This document shows positions 7,144-17,316 of a DNA stretch of 64,000 bases, piece by piece. Each line of letters opens with the position of its first letter. Positions within the stretch are counted from its first letter, which is position 1. The notes under the pieces are model-generated. The model did no database searches and was not told the DNA's origin. It worked only from the letters and a program-made list of their open reading frames with translations. A program made the translations under genes and the position numbers. The DNA comes from Bacteroidales bacterium (GTDB lineage Bacteria > Bacteroidota > Bacteroidia > Bacteroidales > UBA4181): NCBI GenBank assembly GCA_017523725.1, contig JAFWVY010000036.1, positions 1 to 64,000 on the forward strand. Reading direction: 5' to 3'.

Positions 7144-8201
7144 CGATGTTCAATCTCGACCGGCTCACACGGGCCAATATCCGTGTCTTGAAACCCTATT
7201 CATCGGCGCGCGACGAGTTCTCCGGCCAGGCGGCCGTTTTTCTGGACGCCAACGAGAATCCGTTCAACACGCCCTGCAACCGCTATCCCGACCCGTTGCA
7301 GCGGGCCATCAAACAGCAGATTGCCGGGATCCGGCATGTGCGGCCCGATCAGATTTTCCTCGGCAACGGCAGCGACGAGCCCATCGATTTGATTTTCCGC
7401 GCTTTCTGTGAGCCCGGCATCGACAATGTCGTGGCAATGGAACCGACCTACGGCATGTACAGCGTCGCGGCCGGCATCAACGATATCGTGTATCGCAAGG
7501 TCCTGCTCAACGATGATTTCTCGCTCGACGCCGACCGGCTGCTGCGGACGGTCGACCGGAACACCAAGGCCGTGTTTCTCTGTTCGCCCAACAATCCCAC
7601 CGGCAATCCGATTCAAGAGCAGGCTATCGAAAAGATCGTCAATCGTTTTGAAGGGCTGGTCGTGCTGGACGAAGCCTACAACGACTTCTCGGACCAGCCG
7701 TCGTGGCTCAGCCGGCTGGACAAGACCCCCAATCTCATAGTCCTGCAGACTTTCTCAAAGGCCTGGGGACTGGCCGGCATCCGGCTCGGCATGGCATTCG
7801 CCTCGCCGGAGATTATCGCCCTGCTGACGAAAATCAAGTATCCTTACAATGTCAATGTGCTCACCCAGCGGGCCGTGCTGGAGGCTTTGCAACACCGGGA
7901 CCGGGTAGAAGAATGGATCCGGACGCTGCGGTCGGAACGCGAACGCATGGCCTCGATATGGCCGAAGATACCTTGCATCGAGAAGATTTTCCCGTCCGAA
8001 GCCAACTTCATCCTGATCCGGACGGCCGATCCGCAGGCACTGTACGACTATCTTACTGCCCGCGGCATCATCGTGCGCAATCGGAACTCGGTGGCCATGT
8101 GCCAGGGTTGCCTCCGGCTCACCATCGGCACACCGGCCGAAAACGACACCCTGACCGAAGCCCTGCGCACCTATTCATCCGACACTTCATCCCTCAAATA
8201 G
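7140..8201 (+). CDS. hisC: Histidinol-phosphate aminotransferase
   Basis: 353 aa. A PLP-dependent fold type I aminotransferase that converts imidazole acetol-phosphate to histidinol-phosphate. Recognised by [50 protein letters not shown] and the PLP-lysine segment [16 protein letters not shown] (Lys in TFSKAW). The start at 7140 overlaps hisD by ATGA; an in-frame ATG at 7146 is an alternative. hisB follows after 7 bases. Confidence 0.96.
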   Translation: MTMFNLDRLTRANIRVLKPYSSARDEFSGQAAVFLDANENPFNTPCNRYPDPLQRAIKQQIAGIRHVRPDQIFLGNGSDEPIDLIFRAFCEPGIDNVVAMEPTYGMYSVAAGINDIVYRKVLLNDDFSLDADRLLRTVDRNTKAVFLCSPNNPTGNPIQEQAIEKIVNRFEGLVVLDEAYNDFSDQPSWLSRLDKTPNLIVLQTFSKAWGLAGIRLGMAFASPEIIALLTKIKYPYNVNVLTQRAVLEALQHRDRVEEWIRTLRSERERMASIWPKIPCIEKIFPSEANFILIRTADPQALYDYLTARGIIVRNRNSVAMCQGCLRLTIGTPAENDTLTEALRTYSSDTSSLK

Positions 8202-8208
8202 CCCGACC

Positions 8209-9333
8209 ATGCAAAAACTTCTGTTTATAGACCGCGACGGCACCATCCTGACAGAACCGGCCGACGAACAAATCGACAATTGGTCGAAGTTTGCCTTCGT
8301 CCCCGGCGTGATCCGCAATCTGTATATGATTTGTAAAAATCTTGATTTCAAGATGGTAATGGTTACGAATCAGGACGGACTAGGTACGCCCTCGTTTCCG
8401 GAAGACAGTTTCTGGCCCCTGCAGAATCTGATGCTGCAGACCCTGAAAAGCGAAGGCATCGAGTTCCACGACATTTTGATTGACAGGAGTTTCCCGGCCG
8501 ACAACCTGCCGACGCGCAAACCGGGCACCGCCATGCTGACCGGGTACCTTACCTCCGGGGAGTACGACCTGGCCGGATCGTTCGTCATCGGCGACCGTGA
8601 AACGGATGTGAAACTGGCGCAGAACCTGGGCTGCAAAGCCATCCTGCTGAACCAGAAAGATCCCTTCGAGGCGCAGATGAAGGAACGTTTTCCGGATACA
8701 TGCGCCTTGGTTACGCCCGACTGGGACGATGTGTTCGCATTCCTGCGCCGCGGTCAGCGGTACGCCGAGATCAACCGCAACACCAAGGAAACCCAGATTC
8801 ATATCGCGCTCGACCTGGACGGCACCGGCAAGGGAGACATCCATACGGGCATCGGCTTTTTCGACCATATGCTCGACCAGATCGCCCGTCATTCCGGATG
8901 CAACCTGACGGTCCAGGTGCATGGCGACCTCGAAGTGGACGAGCACCACACCATCGAAGACACGGGCCTGGCCCTCGGCGAAGCCTTCAAGAAAGCCCTC
9001 GGCGACAAGCGTGGCATAGAACGCTATGGTTTCGTCGCGCCCATGGACGACTGTCTGGCACAGGTGGCGCTCGATTTCGGCGGCCGGCCGTGGCTGGTAT
9101 GGCACGTGGAGTTCCACCGCGAATTCATCGGCCAGATGCCCACCGAAATGTTCTTCCACTTTTTCAAGTCGTTCAGTGACGCCGCCGGCATGAACCTGAA
9201 CATCTCGGCCGATGGGGAAAACGAACACCACAAAATCGAGGGCGTCTTCAAGGCCTTCGCGCGCAGCATCCGGGCAGCCATCCGTCAGGACGTGCTCAAA
9301 TACGAACTGCCCTCCACCAAGGAGACGCTTTAA
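8209..9333 (+). CDS. hisB: Bifunctional histidinol-phosphatase / imidazoleglycerol-phosphate dehydratase
   Basis: 374 aa. The N-terminal HAD phosphatase (about 1-170) shows [17 protein letters not shown] and [12 protein letters not shown]. The C-terminal dehydratase (about 178-374) shows [34 protein letters not shown], and [16 protein letters not shown], whose His and Glu residues bind the two Mn ions. The phosphatase half lacks the Cys-X-His and Cys-X-Cys zinc loop of E. coli HisB: the segment reads [15 protein letters not shown]. This is a fusion as in enterobacteria, and I believe it is common in Bacteroidota. Confidence 0.96.
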   Translation: MQKLLFIDRDGTILTEPADEQIDNWSKFAFVPGVIRNLYMICKNLDFKMVMVTNQDGLGTPSFPEDSFWPLQNLMLQTLKSEGIEFHDILIDRSFPADNLPTRKPGTAMLTGYLTSGEYDLAGSFVIGDRETDVKLAQNLGCKAILLNQKDPFEAQMKERFPDTCALVTPDWDDVFAFLRRGQRYAEINRNTKETQIHIALDLDGTGKGDIHTGIGFFDHMLDQIARHSGCNLTVQVHGDLEVDEHHTIEDTGLALGEAFKKALGDKRGIERYGFVAPMDDCLAQVALDFGGRPWLVWHVEFHREFIGQMPTEMFFHFFKSFSDAAGMNLNISADGENEHHKIEGVFKAFARSIRAAIRQDVLKYELPSTKETL

Positions 9334-9373
9334 AAACAGCTGATTAAGAATACTATAAACACATAATGGAGCC

Positions 9374-10381
9374 ATGAACAACATGCAGAAAACCTACGTG
9401 CCGGCCGAAAACCGGTACGACGAAATGACATACAACCGCTGCGGGCGCAGTGGCGTACTCCTGCCGAAAATCTCCCTGGGCATATGGCACAACTTCGGCG
9501 GCGTGGACGTGTACGAGAACTACCGGTCCATCCTGTGGTACGCCTTCGACCACGGCATCACCCATATCGACGCGGCCAACAACTACGGCCCGCCGTACGG
9601 TTCGGCTGAAGCCAATCTGGGACGGATTCTCTCCACCGATTTCAAGGCTTACCGCGACGAACTGTTCATCTCGTCCAAGGCCGGCTACGACATGTGGCCC
9701 GGGCCTTACGGCAACTGGGGCTCCCGCAAATATCTGCTGAGCTCGCTCGACCAGAGCCTCAAGCGTATGAACCTGGAATACGTCGACGTATTCTATTCGC
9801 ACCGTCCCGACCCGAACACACCGCTCGAAGAGACGATGGGTGCGCTGGATGCGGCGGTACGCCAGGGCAAGGCCTTGTACGCCGGCATCTCGAACTATCC
9901 GCACGAACTCACCCGCAAGGCCTCGCAGATTCTCCGCCAGATGGGCACGCCCTGCCTCATTCATCAGGCGCGCTACTCCATGTTCGACCGCTGGGTCGAA
10001 GGCGGCTTGCTCGACGTGCTCGAAGAGGAAGGCATCGGATGCATCGTCTTTTCGCCGCTGGCGCAAGGCCTGCTGACCAACAAATATCTCAACGGCATTC
10101 CGGAAGGATCGCGGGCGGCCAAAGCCAACACGCACCTCGACAGCTCGGCGGTGACGCCGGAGAAAGTGGCCAAGGCACGCAAGCTCAACGAACTCGCGCT
10201 GCAGCGCGGCCAGTCGCTGGCCCAGATGGCGCTGGCATGGCTTCTGAAAGACCGGCGCGTGACCTCGGTGCTCGTCGGCGCCAGCTCGGTCAACCAGCTG
10301 CAGGACAACCTCAAGACCCTCAACCGGACGGACTTCACGGAGGAAGAACTGAAGGCCATCGAACAAATTCTCGCCGAATAA
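9374..10381 (+). CDS. Aldo/keto reductase, YghZ-like
   Basis: 335 aa. An NADPH-dependent aldo/keto reductase of the Kv-beta/YghZ type, whose E. coli member reduces L-glyceraldehyde 3-phosphate and methylglyoxal. The barrel tetrad is visible: Asp in HIDAANNYG, Tyr in [11 protein letters not shown], Lys in FISSKAGYD and His in VFYSHRPDP. The C-terminal cofactor region reads [17 protein letters not shown]. It lies between hisB and miaB in the his operon (40 nt after hisB, 19 nt before miaB) and has no known role in histidine synthesis, so it may simply be co-transcribed. Confidence 0.9.
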   Translation: MNNMQKTYVPAENRYDEMTYNRCGRSGVLLPKISLGIWHNFGGVDVYENYRSILWYAFDHGITHIDAANNYGPPYGSAEANLGRILSTDFKAYRDELFISSKAGYDMWPGPYGNWGSRKYLLSSLDQSLKRMNLEYVDVFYSHRPDPNTPLEETMGALDAAVRQGKALYAGISNYPHELTRKASQILRQMGTPCLIHQARYSMFDRWVEGGLLDVLEEEGIGCIVFSPLAQGLLTNKYLNGIPEGSRAAKANTHLDSSAVTPEKVAKARKLNELALQRGQSLAQMALAWLLKDRRVTSVLVGASSVNQLQDNLKTLNRTDFTEEELKAIEQILAE

Positions 10382-10400
10382 CGCCTCACGCATCTGCCAG

Positions 10401-11780
10401 ATGTTTGTACAGAAACCGGATACGACAGATTTTCAAGCAGGTATGCTTTCTCCTTGCCGGAAAGTGTATATCGAGACCTATGGCTGCCAGATGAACGTCA
10501 GCGACTCCGAAGTGGTGCTGTCGGTCCTGGCCGGCCACGGCTTCGTGCGCACCGACCGGCGTGAGGAGGCCGACCTGATTCTCGTCAACACCTGCTCCAT
10601 CCGGGAGAACGCCGAACAGCGCGTCCGCGGCCGGCTGCAGATATTCCAGCAGGAAAAACGCCGGCGCAAGGTCATCGTCGGCATCATCGGCTGCATGGCC
10701 GAACGCCTGAAGGAGCAGCTGCTCGAAGAGGAACAAGTGGTGGATCTCGTCGTGGGACCCGATGCGTACCGGCGGCTTCCAGAGCTCATCGCACAGGTGG
10801 ACGAAGGCTTGAAGGCTGTTGATGTAAAGCTTTCTGGTACAGAAACCTATGCAGACATACTCCCCTCGCGCTACGATGCGAACGGCGTCTCGGCTTTCGT
10901 GAGCATCATGCGTGGATGCAACAACATGTGCGCCTACTGCATCGTCCCCTACACCCGCGGCAAAGAACGGTCGCGGTCGCGGGACAGCATCCTGGACGAA
11001 GTATGGCAGCTGATTACCGACGGATACAAGGAAGTGACACTGCTCGGCCAGAACGTCGATTCGTACGGCTGGAAAGCGCCCGACGGCACTGTGGTGAACT
11101 TCGCGCAGCTGCTCGAAGAAGTGGCGGCGCTCTCTCCCACCCTGCGCGTGCGTTTTTCGACCTCGCATCCCAAAGACATGAGCGACGAGGTGCTGTATGC
11201 CATGGCCCGTCACCGGAACATCTGCCGGAGCATCCATCTGCCGGCCCAGTCGGGCAGCACGCGCATGCTGGAGCTGATGAACCGGCACTACACGCGCGAG
11301 TGGTATCTCGACCGCATGGCAGCCATCCGGCGGATTCTGCCCGACGCAGCCGTGTCCACCGACCTGATTGCCGGCTTCTGCACCGAGACCGAGGAAGACC
11401 ACCGGGCGACGCTGTCGCTGATGCAGCAGTGCCGTTTCGACTTTGCGTTCATGTTCAAGTATTCGTCCCGTCCGCGGACACTGGCAGCCCGTAAATACAC
11501 TGACGATGTGCCTGATGAAGTAAAAACAGCCCGGCTGGAGGAAATGATTGCGCTGCAGAACGTGCTTTCCGAAGAGAGCAAACGCTCCGACGTCGGCAAG
11601 ACCTTTGAGGTGCTGATTGAAGGCGACTCCAAACGCTCCGCCGAAGAATGGTGCGGGCGTACATCACAGAACAAAATGGTCGTGTTTCCCAAGCGCGGCG
11701 GCGCCGTCGGCGAATATGTGCAAGTGCACGTCACCGGATGCACTTCGGCCACGTTGCTTGGGGAAATGTCACAGATATGA
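10401..11780 (+). CDS. miaB: tRNA-2-methylthio-N6-dimethylallyladenosine synthase
   Basis: 459 aa. A radical SAM methylthiotransferase acting on i6A37 of tRNAs. Order of domains: UPF0004 N-terminal domain with [25 protein letters not shown] and [10 protein letters not shown] (three Cys of the auxiliary Fe-S cluster); radical SAM core with [20 protein letters not shown] (CxxxCxxC); and a C-terminal TRAM domain ending [12 protein letters not shown]. The ATG at 10401 gives an N-terminal extension of about 14 residues; the ATG at 10443 ([14 protein letters not shown]) is possible. The gene sits inside the his operon and overlaps hisH by ATGA. Confidence 0.95.
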   Translation: MFVQKPDTTDFQAGMLSPCRKVYIETYGCQMNVSDSEVVLSVLAGHGFVRTDRREEADLILVNTCSIRENAEQRVRGRLQIFQQEKRRRKVIVGIIGCMAERLKEQLLEEEQVVDLVVGPDAYRRLPELIAQVDEGLKAVDVKLSGTETYADILPSRYDANGVSAFVSIMRGCNNMCAYCIVPYTRGKERSRSRDSILDEVWQLITDGYKEVTLLGQNVDSYGWKAPDGTVVNFAQLLEEVAALSPTLRVRFSTSHPKDMSDEVLYAMARHRNICRSIHLPAQSGSTRMLELMNRHYTREWYLDRMAAIRRILPDAAVSTDLIAGFCTETEEDHRATLSLMQQCRFDFAFMFKYSSRPRTLAARKYTDDVPDEVKTARLEEMIALQNVLSEESKRSDVGKTFEVLIEGDSKRSAEEWCGRTSQNKMVVFPKRGGAVGEYVQVHVTGCTSATLLGEMSQI

Positions 11781-12385
11781 AGATAGTCATCATCAAATAC
11801 AACGCGGGCAACATCTTTTCGGTGCGCTATGCCGTCAAACGGGTCGGATTCGAGGCCGAAATAACCGACGATCCCGCCGTCATCCGCGCCGCCGACCGGG
11901 TTATTTTCCCCGGCGTAGGCGAAGCGGGCACCACCATGCAGTACCTGCGCGAACGAGGCATGGACGAACTCATCCGGTCGCTGACACAGCCGGTGCTCGG
12001 CATCTGCATCGGCATGCAGCTCATGTGCCGTCATTCCGAAGAAAGCGACACCGACTGCCTGGGCATCTTCGACACCCCCGTGGAACTCTTCGTACCGCCG
12101 GAGCCGAACCCGATGCATTACAAAGTGCCGCACATGGGATGGAATACATTGGAATACAGCAATATTCCCCTGTTCCAAGACCTGGGGCCCAACCCTTACG
12201 TCTATTTTGTGCACAGTTATCATCCGACGATATGTGCCCATACGGTGGCCGTGACCGACCACATCGTCCCCTTCAGCTCGGCCCTGCAGAAAGACAATTT
12301 CTATGCACTGCAGTTCCATCCCGAAAAAAGCGGCGAAGTAGGCGCCCGCATCCTGCACCGATTCATCACCATGCGCCATGATTGA
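11777..12385 (+). CDS. hisH: Imidazole glycerol phosphate synthase, glutaminase subunit
   Basis: 202 aa. A class I glutamine amidotransferase that supplies ammonia to HisF. The start [16 protein letters not shown] is the standard HisH N-terminus and overlaps the miaB stop; an upstream in-frame ATG inside miaB is not needed. Visible: [10 protein letters not shown], the nucleophile region [11 protein letters not shown] (Cys), [10 protein letters not shown] and the His/Glu pair of the triad in [12 protein letters not shown]. hisA overlaps its stop by 8 bases. Confidence 0.96.
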   Translation: MKIVIIKYNAGNIFSVRYAVKRVGFEAEITDDPAVIRAADRVIFPGVGEAGTTMQYLRERGMDELIRSLTQPVLGICIGMQLMCRHSEESDTDCLGIFDTPVELFVPPEPNPMHYKVPHMGWNTLEYSNIPLFQDLGPNPYVYFVHSYHPTICAHTVAVTDHIVPFSSALQKDNFYALQFHPEKSGEVGARILHRFITMRHD

Positions 12386-13112
12386 GATCATCCCCGCCAT
12401 CGACCTGATCGACGGCAAATGCGTCCGCCTCTCGCAGGGCGACTACAACCAGAAGAAAATCTATAACGAAGATCCGCTCGAAGTGGCCAAGGCCTACGAG
12501 GATGCCGGCATCAAACGGCTGCATCTGGTCGACCTGGACGGCGCGAAGGCTGCACATATCGTCAATCACCGGACGCTTCGCCGCATCGCTACGCGCACCA
12601 ACCTGGTCATCGACTTCGGCGGCGGCCTTAAAACCGACCGCGACCTCGACATCGCATTCCGCAACGGCGCCGCCATGGTGACTGGCGGAAGCATCGCCGT
12701 CCGGCAGCCGGATGTGTTCTGCGGCTGGCTGGAACACTACGGTGCCGACCGCATCATCCTGGGAGCCGACGCCCGCGACCGCAAGATTGCCGTGACCGGC
12801 TGGACCGAGATTTCCGATACCGACATCCTGCCCTTCATCGGTCATTATATGCAGCACGGCGTCACCCAGACCATCTGCACCGACATCGCGCAGGACGGCA
12901 TGATGCAGGGACCGTCCCTGTCACTGTACAGCGACATTCTGCAACAGTATCCCACGCTGCATCTGATTGCCAGCGGCGGCGTCAGCCATATGAATGACAT
13001 CCGCGCGCTTGACGCACTCGGTGTGCCGGCCGTCATCGTCGGCAAAGCCATTTACGAAGGAGCCGTCACCATGCAGGATATTTCCGGCTGGATGGCCGGC
13101 GGCCCGGCATAA
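12378..13112 (+). CDS. hisA: ProFAR isomerase
   Basis: 244 aa. 1-(5-phosphoribosyl)-5-[(5-phosphoribosylamino)methylideneamino]imidazole-4-carboxamide isomerase, a (beta/alpha)8 barrel made of two half-barrels. Signatures: [20 protein letters not shown] (catalytic Asp in AIDL), [39 protein letters not shown] (catalytic Asp) and [13 protein letters not shown]. It overlaps hisH by 8 bases and is followed by a 90-nt gap before hisF. Confidence 0.96.
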   Translation: MIEIIPAIDLIDGKCVRLSQGDYNQKKIYNEDPLEVAKAYEDAGIKRLHLVDLDGAKAAHIVNHRTLRRIATRTNLVIDFGGGLKTDRDLDIAFRNGAAMVTGGSIAVRQPDVFCGWLEHYGADRIILGADARDRKIAVTGWTEISDTDILPFIGHYMQHGVTQTICTDIAQDGMMQGPSLSLYSDILQQYPTLHLIASGGVSHMNDIRALDALGVPAVIVGKAIYEGAVTMQDISGWMAGGPA

Positions 13113-13150
13113 ATTCGGACCGCCATGGCGTACAATTGCAGCGAAACATC

Positions 13151-13158
13151 TATCTTTG
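13151..13158 (+). promoter_or_regulatory. Possible internal promoter before hisF (-7 box)
   Basis: TATCTTTG lies in the only sizeable gap of the his operon (90 nt, hisA to hisF), 44 nt before hisF. No convincing -33 box is found at the right distance, so this may be chance. Confidence 0.3.
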
Positions 13159-13202
13159 TCCATTCCATCATTTCAGGTCTCTGAAAGCAACTTATCAAAA
13201 CC

Positions 13203-13961
13203 ATGTTAGCAAAACGTATCATACCTTGTCTGGATGTCAAAGACGGCAAGACCGTCAAGGGTGTCCATTTCGTCAATTTCAAAGATGCCGGCGACCCCGT
13301 GGCCATGGGTGCCGAATACAGCCGCCAGGGCGCGGATGAACTGGTCTTCCTGGACATTACCGCTTCGTACGAAGGCCGCAAGACCTTTGTCGACCTGGTG
13401 CGCCGGGTGGCCGAAAACATCAGCATCCCGTTCACCGTCGGCGGCGGCATCAACGAACTGGCGGACGTGGAAAAACTTCTGACCGCGGGTGCAGACAAAG
13501 TGTCGGTCAATTCGGCCGCGCTGCGCCGTCCGGAATTCATCGAAGAAATCGCCAAGCATTTCGGCAGCCAGGTTATCGTGGCGGCCATTGACGCAGAGCT
13601 CAACGGCAACGGCGAGTGGATCTGCTATCTCAACGGCGGCCACATCCCCACCGACAAGGAACTGTTCGCGTGGGCCCGCGAAGTCGAAAGCCGCGGCGCC
13701 GGCGAAGTGTTGTTCACCAGCATGAGCCACGACGGTGTCAAGCACGGCTATCCCAACGACGCGCTGGCCAAGCTGGCCGACACGCTGCACATCCCGGTCA
13801 TCGCATCGGGCGGTGCCGGCACCAAGGAAGATTTCAAGGATGCGTTCCTGCTGGGCAAGGCCGATGCGGCACTCGCGGCTTCCGTCTTCCATTTCAAGGA
13901 AATCACCATACCCGAACTTAAACAATATCTGGCTGCGGAAGGCATACCTGTCCGCCTCTAA
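13203..13961 (+). CDS. hisF: Imidazole glycerol phosphate synthase, cyclase subunit
   Basis: 252 aa. Cyclase partner of HisH; forms imidazole glycerol phosphate and AICAR. Typical motifs: [20 protein letters not shown] (catalytic Asp in CLDV), [60 protein letters not shown] (second catalytic Asp) and [13 protein letters not shown]. hisIE follows after 4 bases. Confidence 0.97.
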   Translation: MLAKRIIPCLDVKDGKTVKGVHFVNFKDAGDPVAMGAEYSRQGADELVFLDITASYEGRKTFVDLVRRVAENISIPFTVGGGINELADVEKLLTAGADKVSVNSAALRRPEFIEEIAKHFGSQVIVAAIDAELNGNGEWICYLNGGHIPTDKELFAWAREVESRGAGEVLFTSMSHDGVKHGYPNDALAKLADTLHIPVIASGGAGTKEDFKDAFLLGKADAALAASVFHFKEITIPELKQYLAAEGIPVRL

Positions 13962-13965
13962 AACA

Positions 13966-14568
13966 ATGGAAATGAATCTGGATTTTGAGAAAATGAACGG
14001 CCTCATCCCGGCCATCATCCAGGATGCGGTGACACAGAAAGTGCTGATGCTGGGCTTCATGAACCAGGAAGCCTACCAGAAGACGCTGGACACCAAGCTG
14101 GTGACATTCTATAGCCGCACGCGCAACAAGCTGTGGACCAAGGGCGAAGAAAGCGGCAACTTCCTCGACGTGGTGGAGATTCTCCCCGACTGCGACAACG
14201 ACACCCTGCTTATCAAGGCCCGTCCAAGAGGACCGGTCTGCCACACCGGGCACGACACCTGCTTCGACGAGAAGAATACCAAAGGCATGGCTTTCATCGA
14301 CTACCTGCAGCACTTCATCCAGAAGCGCAAACAGGAAATGCCCGAGAATTCCTACACGACCAAACTCTTCAGCCGCGGCATCAACCGCATGGCCCAGAAG
14401 GTCGGCGAAGAGGCCGTGGAGGTGGTCATCGAGTCGAAGGACAACAACGGCGACCTGTTCCTGGGTGAGGCGGCCGACCTGATTTACCACCTCATCGTGC
14501 TGCTTACGGCCAAGGGTTTCAGCCTGGACGACGTGGCCAACGTGCTGGAATCGCGGCACAAGGGATAG
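13966..14568 (+). CDS. hisIE: Bifunctional phosphoribosyl-AMP cyclohydrolase / phosphoribosyl-ATP pyrophosphatase
   Basis: 200 aa. The N-terminal HisI domain (about 1-115) has LMLGFMNQEAYQKTLDTK, FYSRTRNKLWTKGEESGN and the metal/catalytic Cys segment GPVCHTGHDTCF. The C-terminal HisE domain (about 125-200) has SRGINRMAQKVGEEAVEVVIE and DLIYHLIVLL. Steps 2 and 3 of the pathway. The start MEMNLDFEKM at 13966 is taken because it begins just after hisF; a Met two codons later (13972) is equally possible. It is the last gene of the his operon. Confidence 0.95.
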   Translation: MEMNLDFEKMNGLIPAIIQDAVTQKVLMLGFMNQEAYQKTLDTKLVTFYSRTRNKLWTKGEESGNFLDVVEILPDCDNDTLLIKARPRGPVCHTGHDTCFDEKNTKGMAFIDYLQHFIQKRKQEMPENSYTTKLFSRGINRMAQKVGEEAVEVVIESKDNNGDLFLGEAADLIYHLIVLLTAKGFSLDDVANVLESRHKG

Positions 14569-14572
14569 AGGC

Positions 14573-14601
14573 ATATGCGACGTTTTCTCAACGTTGCATA
14601 T
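14573..14601 (+). terminator. Hairpin after hisIE, possible operon terminator
   Basis: A 12-bp stem with one G-U (ATATGCGACGTT at 14573-14584 with AACGTTGCATAT at 14590-14601) and a 5-nt loop begins 4 bases after hisIE. No T-run follows immediately, the first one being about 17 nt later, so it may act as an RNA-stabilising 3' end rather than a true intrinsic terminator. Confidence 0.45.
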
Positions 14602-14666
14602 CATATCCTTCCGGTCACTTTTTTTAGTGAGATCCGGCTACAAAAGGCTCCAAGAGATTTTGCATT

Positions 14667-14697
14667 GATTCGAGCGACACTTTGTGCCGCTCGAATC
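14667..14697. repeat. Inverted repeat in the his/AlbA_2 intergenic region
   Basis: GATTCGAGCG (14667-14676) pairs perfectly with CGCTCGAATC (14688-14697); an inner CAC/GTG adds three more pairs around a TTT loop. It lies between the his operon and the AlbA_2 gene in a gap without genes (14602-14876) and could be a bidirectional terminator, though T-runs are weak. Confidence 0.4.
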
Positions 14698-14848
14698 ATT
14701 ATATTCCGACTGTATCATATCTCTCTTATAACCTCGGCATGGACTATCATCATTTAATGGACAAACAATAACAGATCTTATACTCAAGGCTTTGATCTTG
14801 TATTGAAAGATTCACACTTGATTTTCGAAAAATCTACTTATAAAGGAT

Positions 14849-14856
14849 TATCTTTG
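14849..14856 (+). promoter_or_regulatory. -7 box before the AlbA_2 gene
   Basis: TATCTTTG fits the Bacteroidota -7 consensus and lies 20 nt before the GTG start of the next gene. No clear -33 box. Confidence 0.4.
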
Positions 14857-14876
14857 CAGGACCAATACACACCTGC

Positions 14877-16250
14877 GTGGACGAGAGCCAAAATATAGAA
14901 TTCAAGGAGAGTTGGCGAGACGAGTATCTCAAGTGGATATGCGGTTTCGCCAATGCAAATGGTGGTAAAATATACATTGGGTTAGAAAATGATGCGCCGC
15001 ATAATGTAGTAGAGCTTCCTGATACAGACAAGTTGATGGAAGTTATCCCGAACAAAGTGCGTGATGTTCTCGGCATTATGGTTGATGTGAACCTGCTAAA
15101 CAATGGTGATAAGAATTACATCGAAATATCGGTTGAACCCTATCCTTATCCTGTTACATATAAGGGACAGTATCATTACCGTTCCGGCAGTACTAAGCAA
15201 GAACTTAAGGGGGCGGCTCTCAACAAATTCTTACTTGATAAAATTGGAGTCCGATGGTGCAATGTACCTGTCCCTACCGTAAAACCAGACGATCTAAGCG
15301 CCGAATCAATCAAGGATTTCAAGGAAAGCGGTATCAGGACAAAGAGGATGGATGTCGATGTCCTAGCCGACAGCACGATGGATTTCCTCTCTTCCCTTGA
15401 TATGATGGTGGACGGTCAGATTACCCGTGCCGGCGTACTGATGTTCCATCCGAAGCCGGAGAAACTTTTCCCTGGTGCTTTCATCAAGATAGGTTTCTTC
15501 AAAACCGATTCAGATCTTCTATTCCAGGATGAGATCCACGGCAGTCTTGTTCAGCAGATAGGTCGCACCTTTGACCTACTCAGCACAAAGTACATGAACT
15601 ACATGATTTCGTACGAAGGCCTTCAGCGGGTTGAAAATCCATCCTTCCCGGAAGGCCCTCTGAGGGAATGTATCCTGAATAGCGTTTCACATAAAGATTA
15701 TGCGGAGCAAATCCCCATTCAAATCAGCGTTTATCCAGATCGCATCGTTTTCTGGAACCCCGGTTCACTTCCGGAGTCCTGGACGGTTGACAACCTTCTG
15801 AAGAAGCATCCATCCCGCGCCTTCAATCCAGCTATTGCCAATGCATTCTTCCGTTGCGGAGAGATTGAGGCTTGGGGACGTGGCATCGGGAAGATTGTCA
15901 ATGGTGCCATCGCTGACAAACTTCTTCCGCCGATTTTTGACACCGCTTTCGGTGGGCTGATGGTCACGTTTTTCAACAGTCCTGCAGCCCAGCTTGAAAA
16001 AGCAGGAGTGGATGATAGGGGCATTACCATTGTCAACTATGTGCTAACCGAAAAGAAAGTTACGAATTCAGATGTCCAGAAGCTTCTCAAGGTGAGCAAG
16101 CCAACTGCCACTCGCATTTTGACTTCTCTATCAGATTATCTGGTTGTGACCGGCACCCGGGGCAAAGGGACATTCTACTCCCTCAAAGGGCTCACAATTG
16201 GCTCACATACGAGCGACGAAGAGCCATCATCTCTTACAGAATATAGATAA
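14877..16250 (+). CDS. AlbA_2 (Schlafen-type) ATP-binding transcriptional regulator
   Basis: 457 aa from a GTG. The N-terminal AlbA_2 domain (about 1-120, formerly divergent AAA_4) shows IEFKESWRDEYLKWICGFANANGGKIYIGLENDA. A central ATPase-like segment has LRECILNSVSHKDY and IVFWNPGSLPESW, the HATPase_c_4 region of RecG-like regulators. A C-terminal winged helix reads NYVLTEKKVTNSDVQKLLKVSKPTATRILTSL. Such proteins are common accessory regulators; their ligands are mostly unknown. The lower GC and lone position after the his operon suggest acquisition. The start is not certain: the GTG gives MDESQNIEFKESW, which is right for the domain. Confidence 0.85.
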   Translation: MDESQNIEFKESWRDEYLKWICGFANANGGKIYIGLENDAPHNVVELPDTDKLMEVIPNKVRDVLGIMVDVNLLNNGDKNYIEISVEPYPYPVTYKGQYHYRSGSTKQELKGAALNKFLLDKIGVRWCNVPVPTVKPDDLSAESIKDFKESGIRTKRMDVDVLADSTMDFLSSLDMMVDGQITRAGVLMFHPKPEKLFPGAFIKIGFFKTDSDLLFQDEIHGSLVQQIGRTFDLLSTKYMNYMISYEGLQRVENPSFPEGPLRECILNSVSHKDYAEQIPIQISVYPDRIVFWNPGSLPESWTVDNLLKKHPSRAFNPAIANAFFRCGEIEAWGRGIGKIVNGAIADKLLPPIFDTAFGGLMVTFFNSPAAQLEKAGVDDRGITIVNYVLTEKKVTNSDVQKLLKVSKPTATRILTSLSDYLVVTGTRGKGTFYSLKGLTIGSHTSDEEPSSLTEYR

Positions 16251-16358
16251 ACAACTTAAAAATCAACTGCTTAATCGCTCTAAATAATTGACTCATAATT
16301 GGCTCATGGAAAAACTCGACTTGCTCCTTGCGTTGATTTTTTTGTATTATTTTTGAGA

Positions 16359-17156
16359 ATGTTTTTTCCTTCGAACCACATAAAACACGTTGTCTTGTGC
16401 GTCCTCATCGCCGTTCTCCCGCTGGCTGCATACTCTCAAGGCCATCGGGGCGCACAAGAACCGCTATTGGACAAATCCCTGCTGGAACTCCCGGCCATAC
16501 AGGAAAAGGATATCATTCTCTCCTATTCGGGTTTCGTGGTCAACTATAATCCCGACTACCTGATCCCCAACTGGGTGGCGTATGAACTGACGGCCGGTGA
16601 GATGAACGGCAAAGTCCCGAGGGCCAACGGGTTCAGCATGGATTTAAGCTACAGGGACCGACAGGCCATGCGGGAAGACTACAGCAACACCGGATGGGAC
16701 AAGGGGCACATGGCGCCGTCGGCCGATATGAAATGGTCGCAAGATGCGATGTCTGAGAGTTTCTATCTGACCAACATCTGCCCTCAGAATCACGATCTGA
16801 ACGGACGTGACTGGCACACTTTGGAAAACCGTGTGCGGAGCTGGGCGCAGAAGTATGGCCGTGTATGGGTTGTCTGCGGACCGATCATCGATGAGATGCG
16901 GTATGGCACTATCGGGGAAAGAGAAGTAGCGGTGCCTGACCGGTTCTTCAAGGCCGTTCTCCGGCAGGATGAGGACGGTGCATATCAAGCCATCGCCTTT
17001 GTCTTCGACAATGACTCCTCCCGACAGCCGTTGAAGCAGGCGGTAATGACGGTGGACGGCCTGGAACTGCTGACCGGCTACAACATGTTTGCCAATCTCG
17101 AAGATGATGCAGAGGCGGCCGCAGAAGCGCAGGCTGCCTGGGAGGATTGGAGATAG
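16359..17156 (+). CDS. Secreted DNA/RNA non-specific endonuclease
   Basis: 265 aa. A beta-beta-alpha metal (NUC1/EndA) nuclease. The signal peptide is FPSNHIKHVVLCVLIAVLPLAAYSQ, cut near residue 27. The catalytic motif DKGHMAPSADM contains the general-base His, in the place of the family's DRGH motif. Downstream, SFYLTNICPQNHDLN carries the Mg-binding Asn, and WVVCGPI is the usual core strand. The start at 16359 was chosen because it places the hydrophobic stretch correctly; an upstream ATG (16299) adds 20 residues. A poor -7-like box (TATTTTTG, 16348-16355) lies almost on top of this start, so the true start or promoter is uncertain. Probably a periplasmic or secreted nutrient-scavenging nuclease. 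Confidence 0.88.
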   Translation: MFFPSNHIKHVVLCVLIAVLPLAAYSQGHRGAQEPLLDKSLLELPAIQEKDIILSYSGFVVNYNPDYLIPNWVAYELTAGEMNGKVPRANGFSMDLSYRDRQAMREDYSNTGWDKGHMAPSADMKWSQDAMSESFYLTNICPQNHDLNGRDWHTLENRVRSWAQKYGRVWVVCGPIIDEMRYGTIGEREVAVPDRFFKAVLRQDEDGAYQAIAFVFDNDSSRQPLKQAVMTVDGLELLTGYNMFANLEDDAEAAAEAQAAWEDWR

Positions 17157-17293
17157 ATGAACAAGGTGCTGAGGAGTAATCCAAGAATGGAATAATCCCT
17201 ATCAAGATTCAATACAACGCGTTTCCTCCAATTTTTATGTATTACAGAAACAACTAATATCAAAGAAAAGAATCTATCGGAGTGTAAAATAAT

Positions 17294-17301
17294 TACATTT
17301 G
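17294..17301 (+). promoter_or_regulatory. -7 box before the 383-aa lipoprotein gene
   Basis: TACATTTG matches TAnnTTTG and lies 15 nt before the ATG of the lipoprotein gene; no clear -33 box is seen. Confidence 0.4.
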
Positions 17302-17316
17302 CAAAAAAGTTGAATT

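Noticed and set aside
2060-13609. Long minus-strand frames opposite queA, recQ and the his genes
   Set aside because: GC-rich coding DNA gives long antisense frames. None has recognisable motifs, starts or spacing, while the plus-strand genes are fully conserved.
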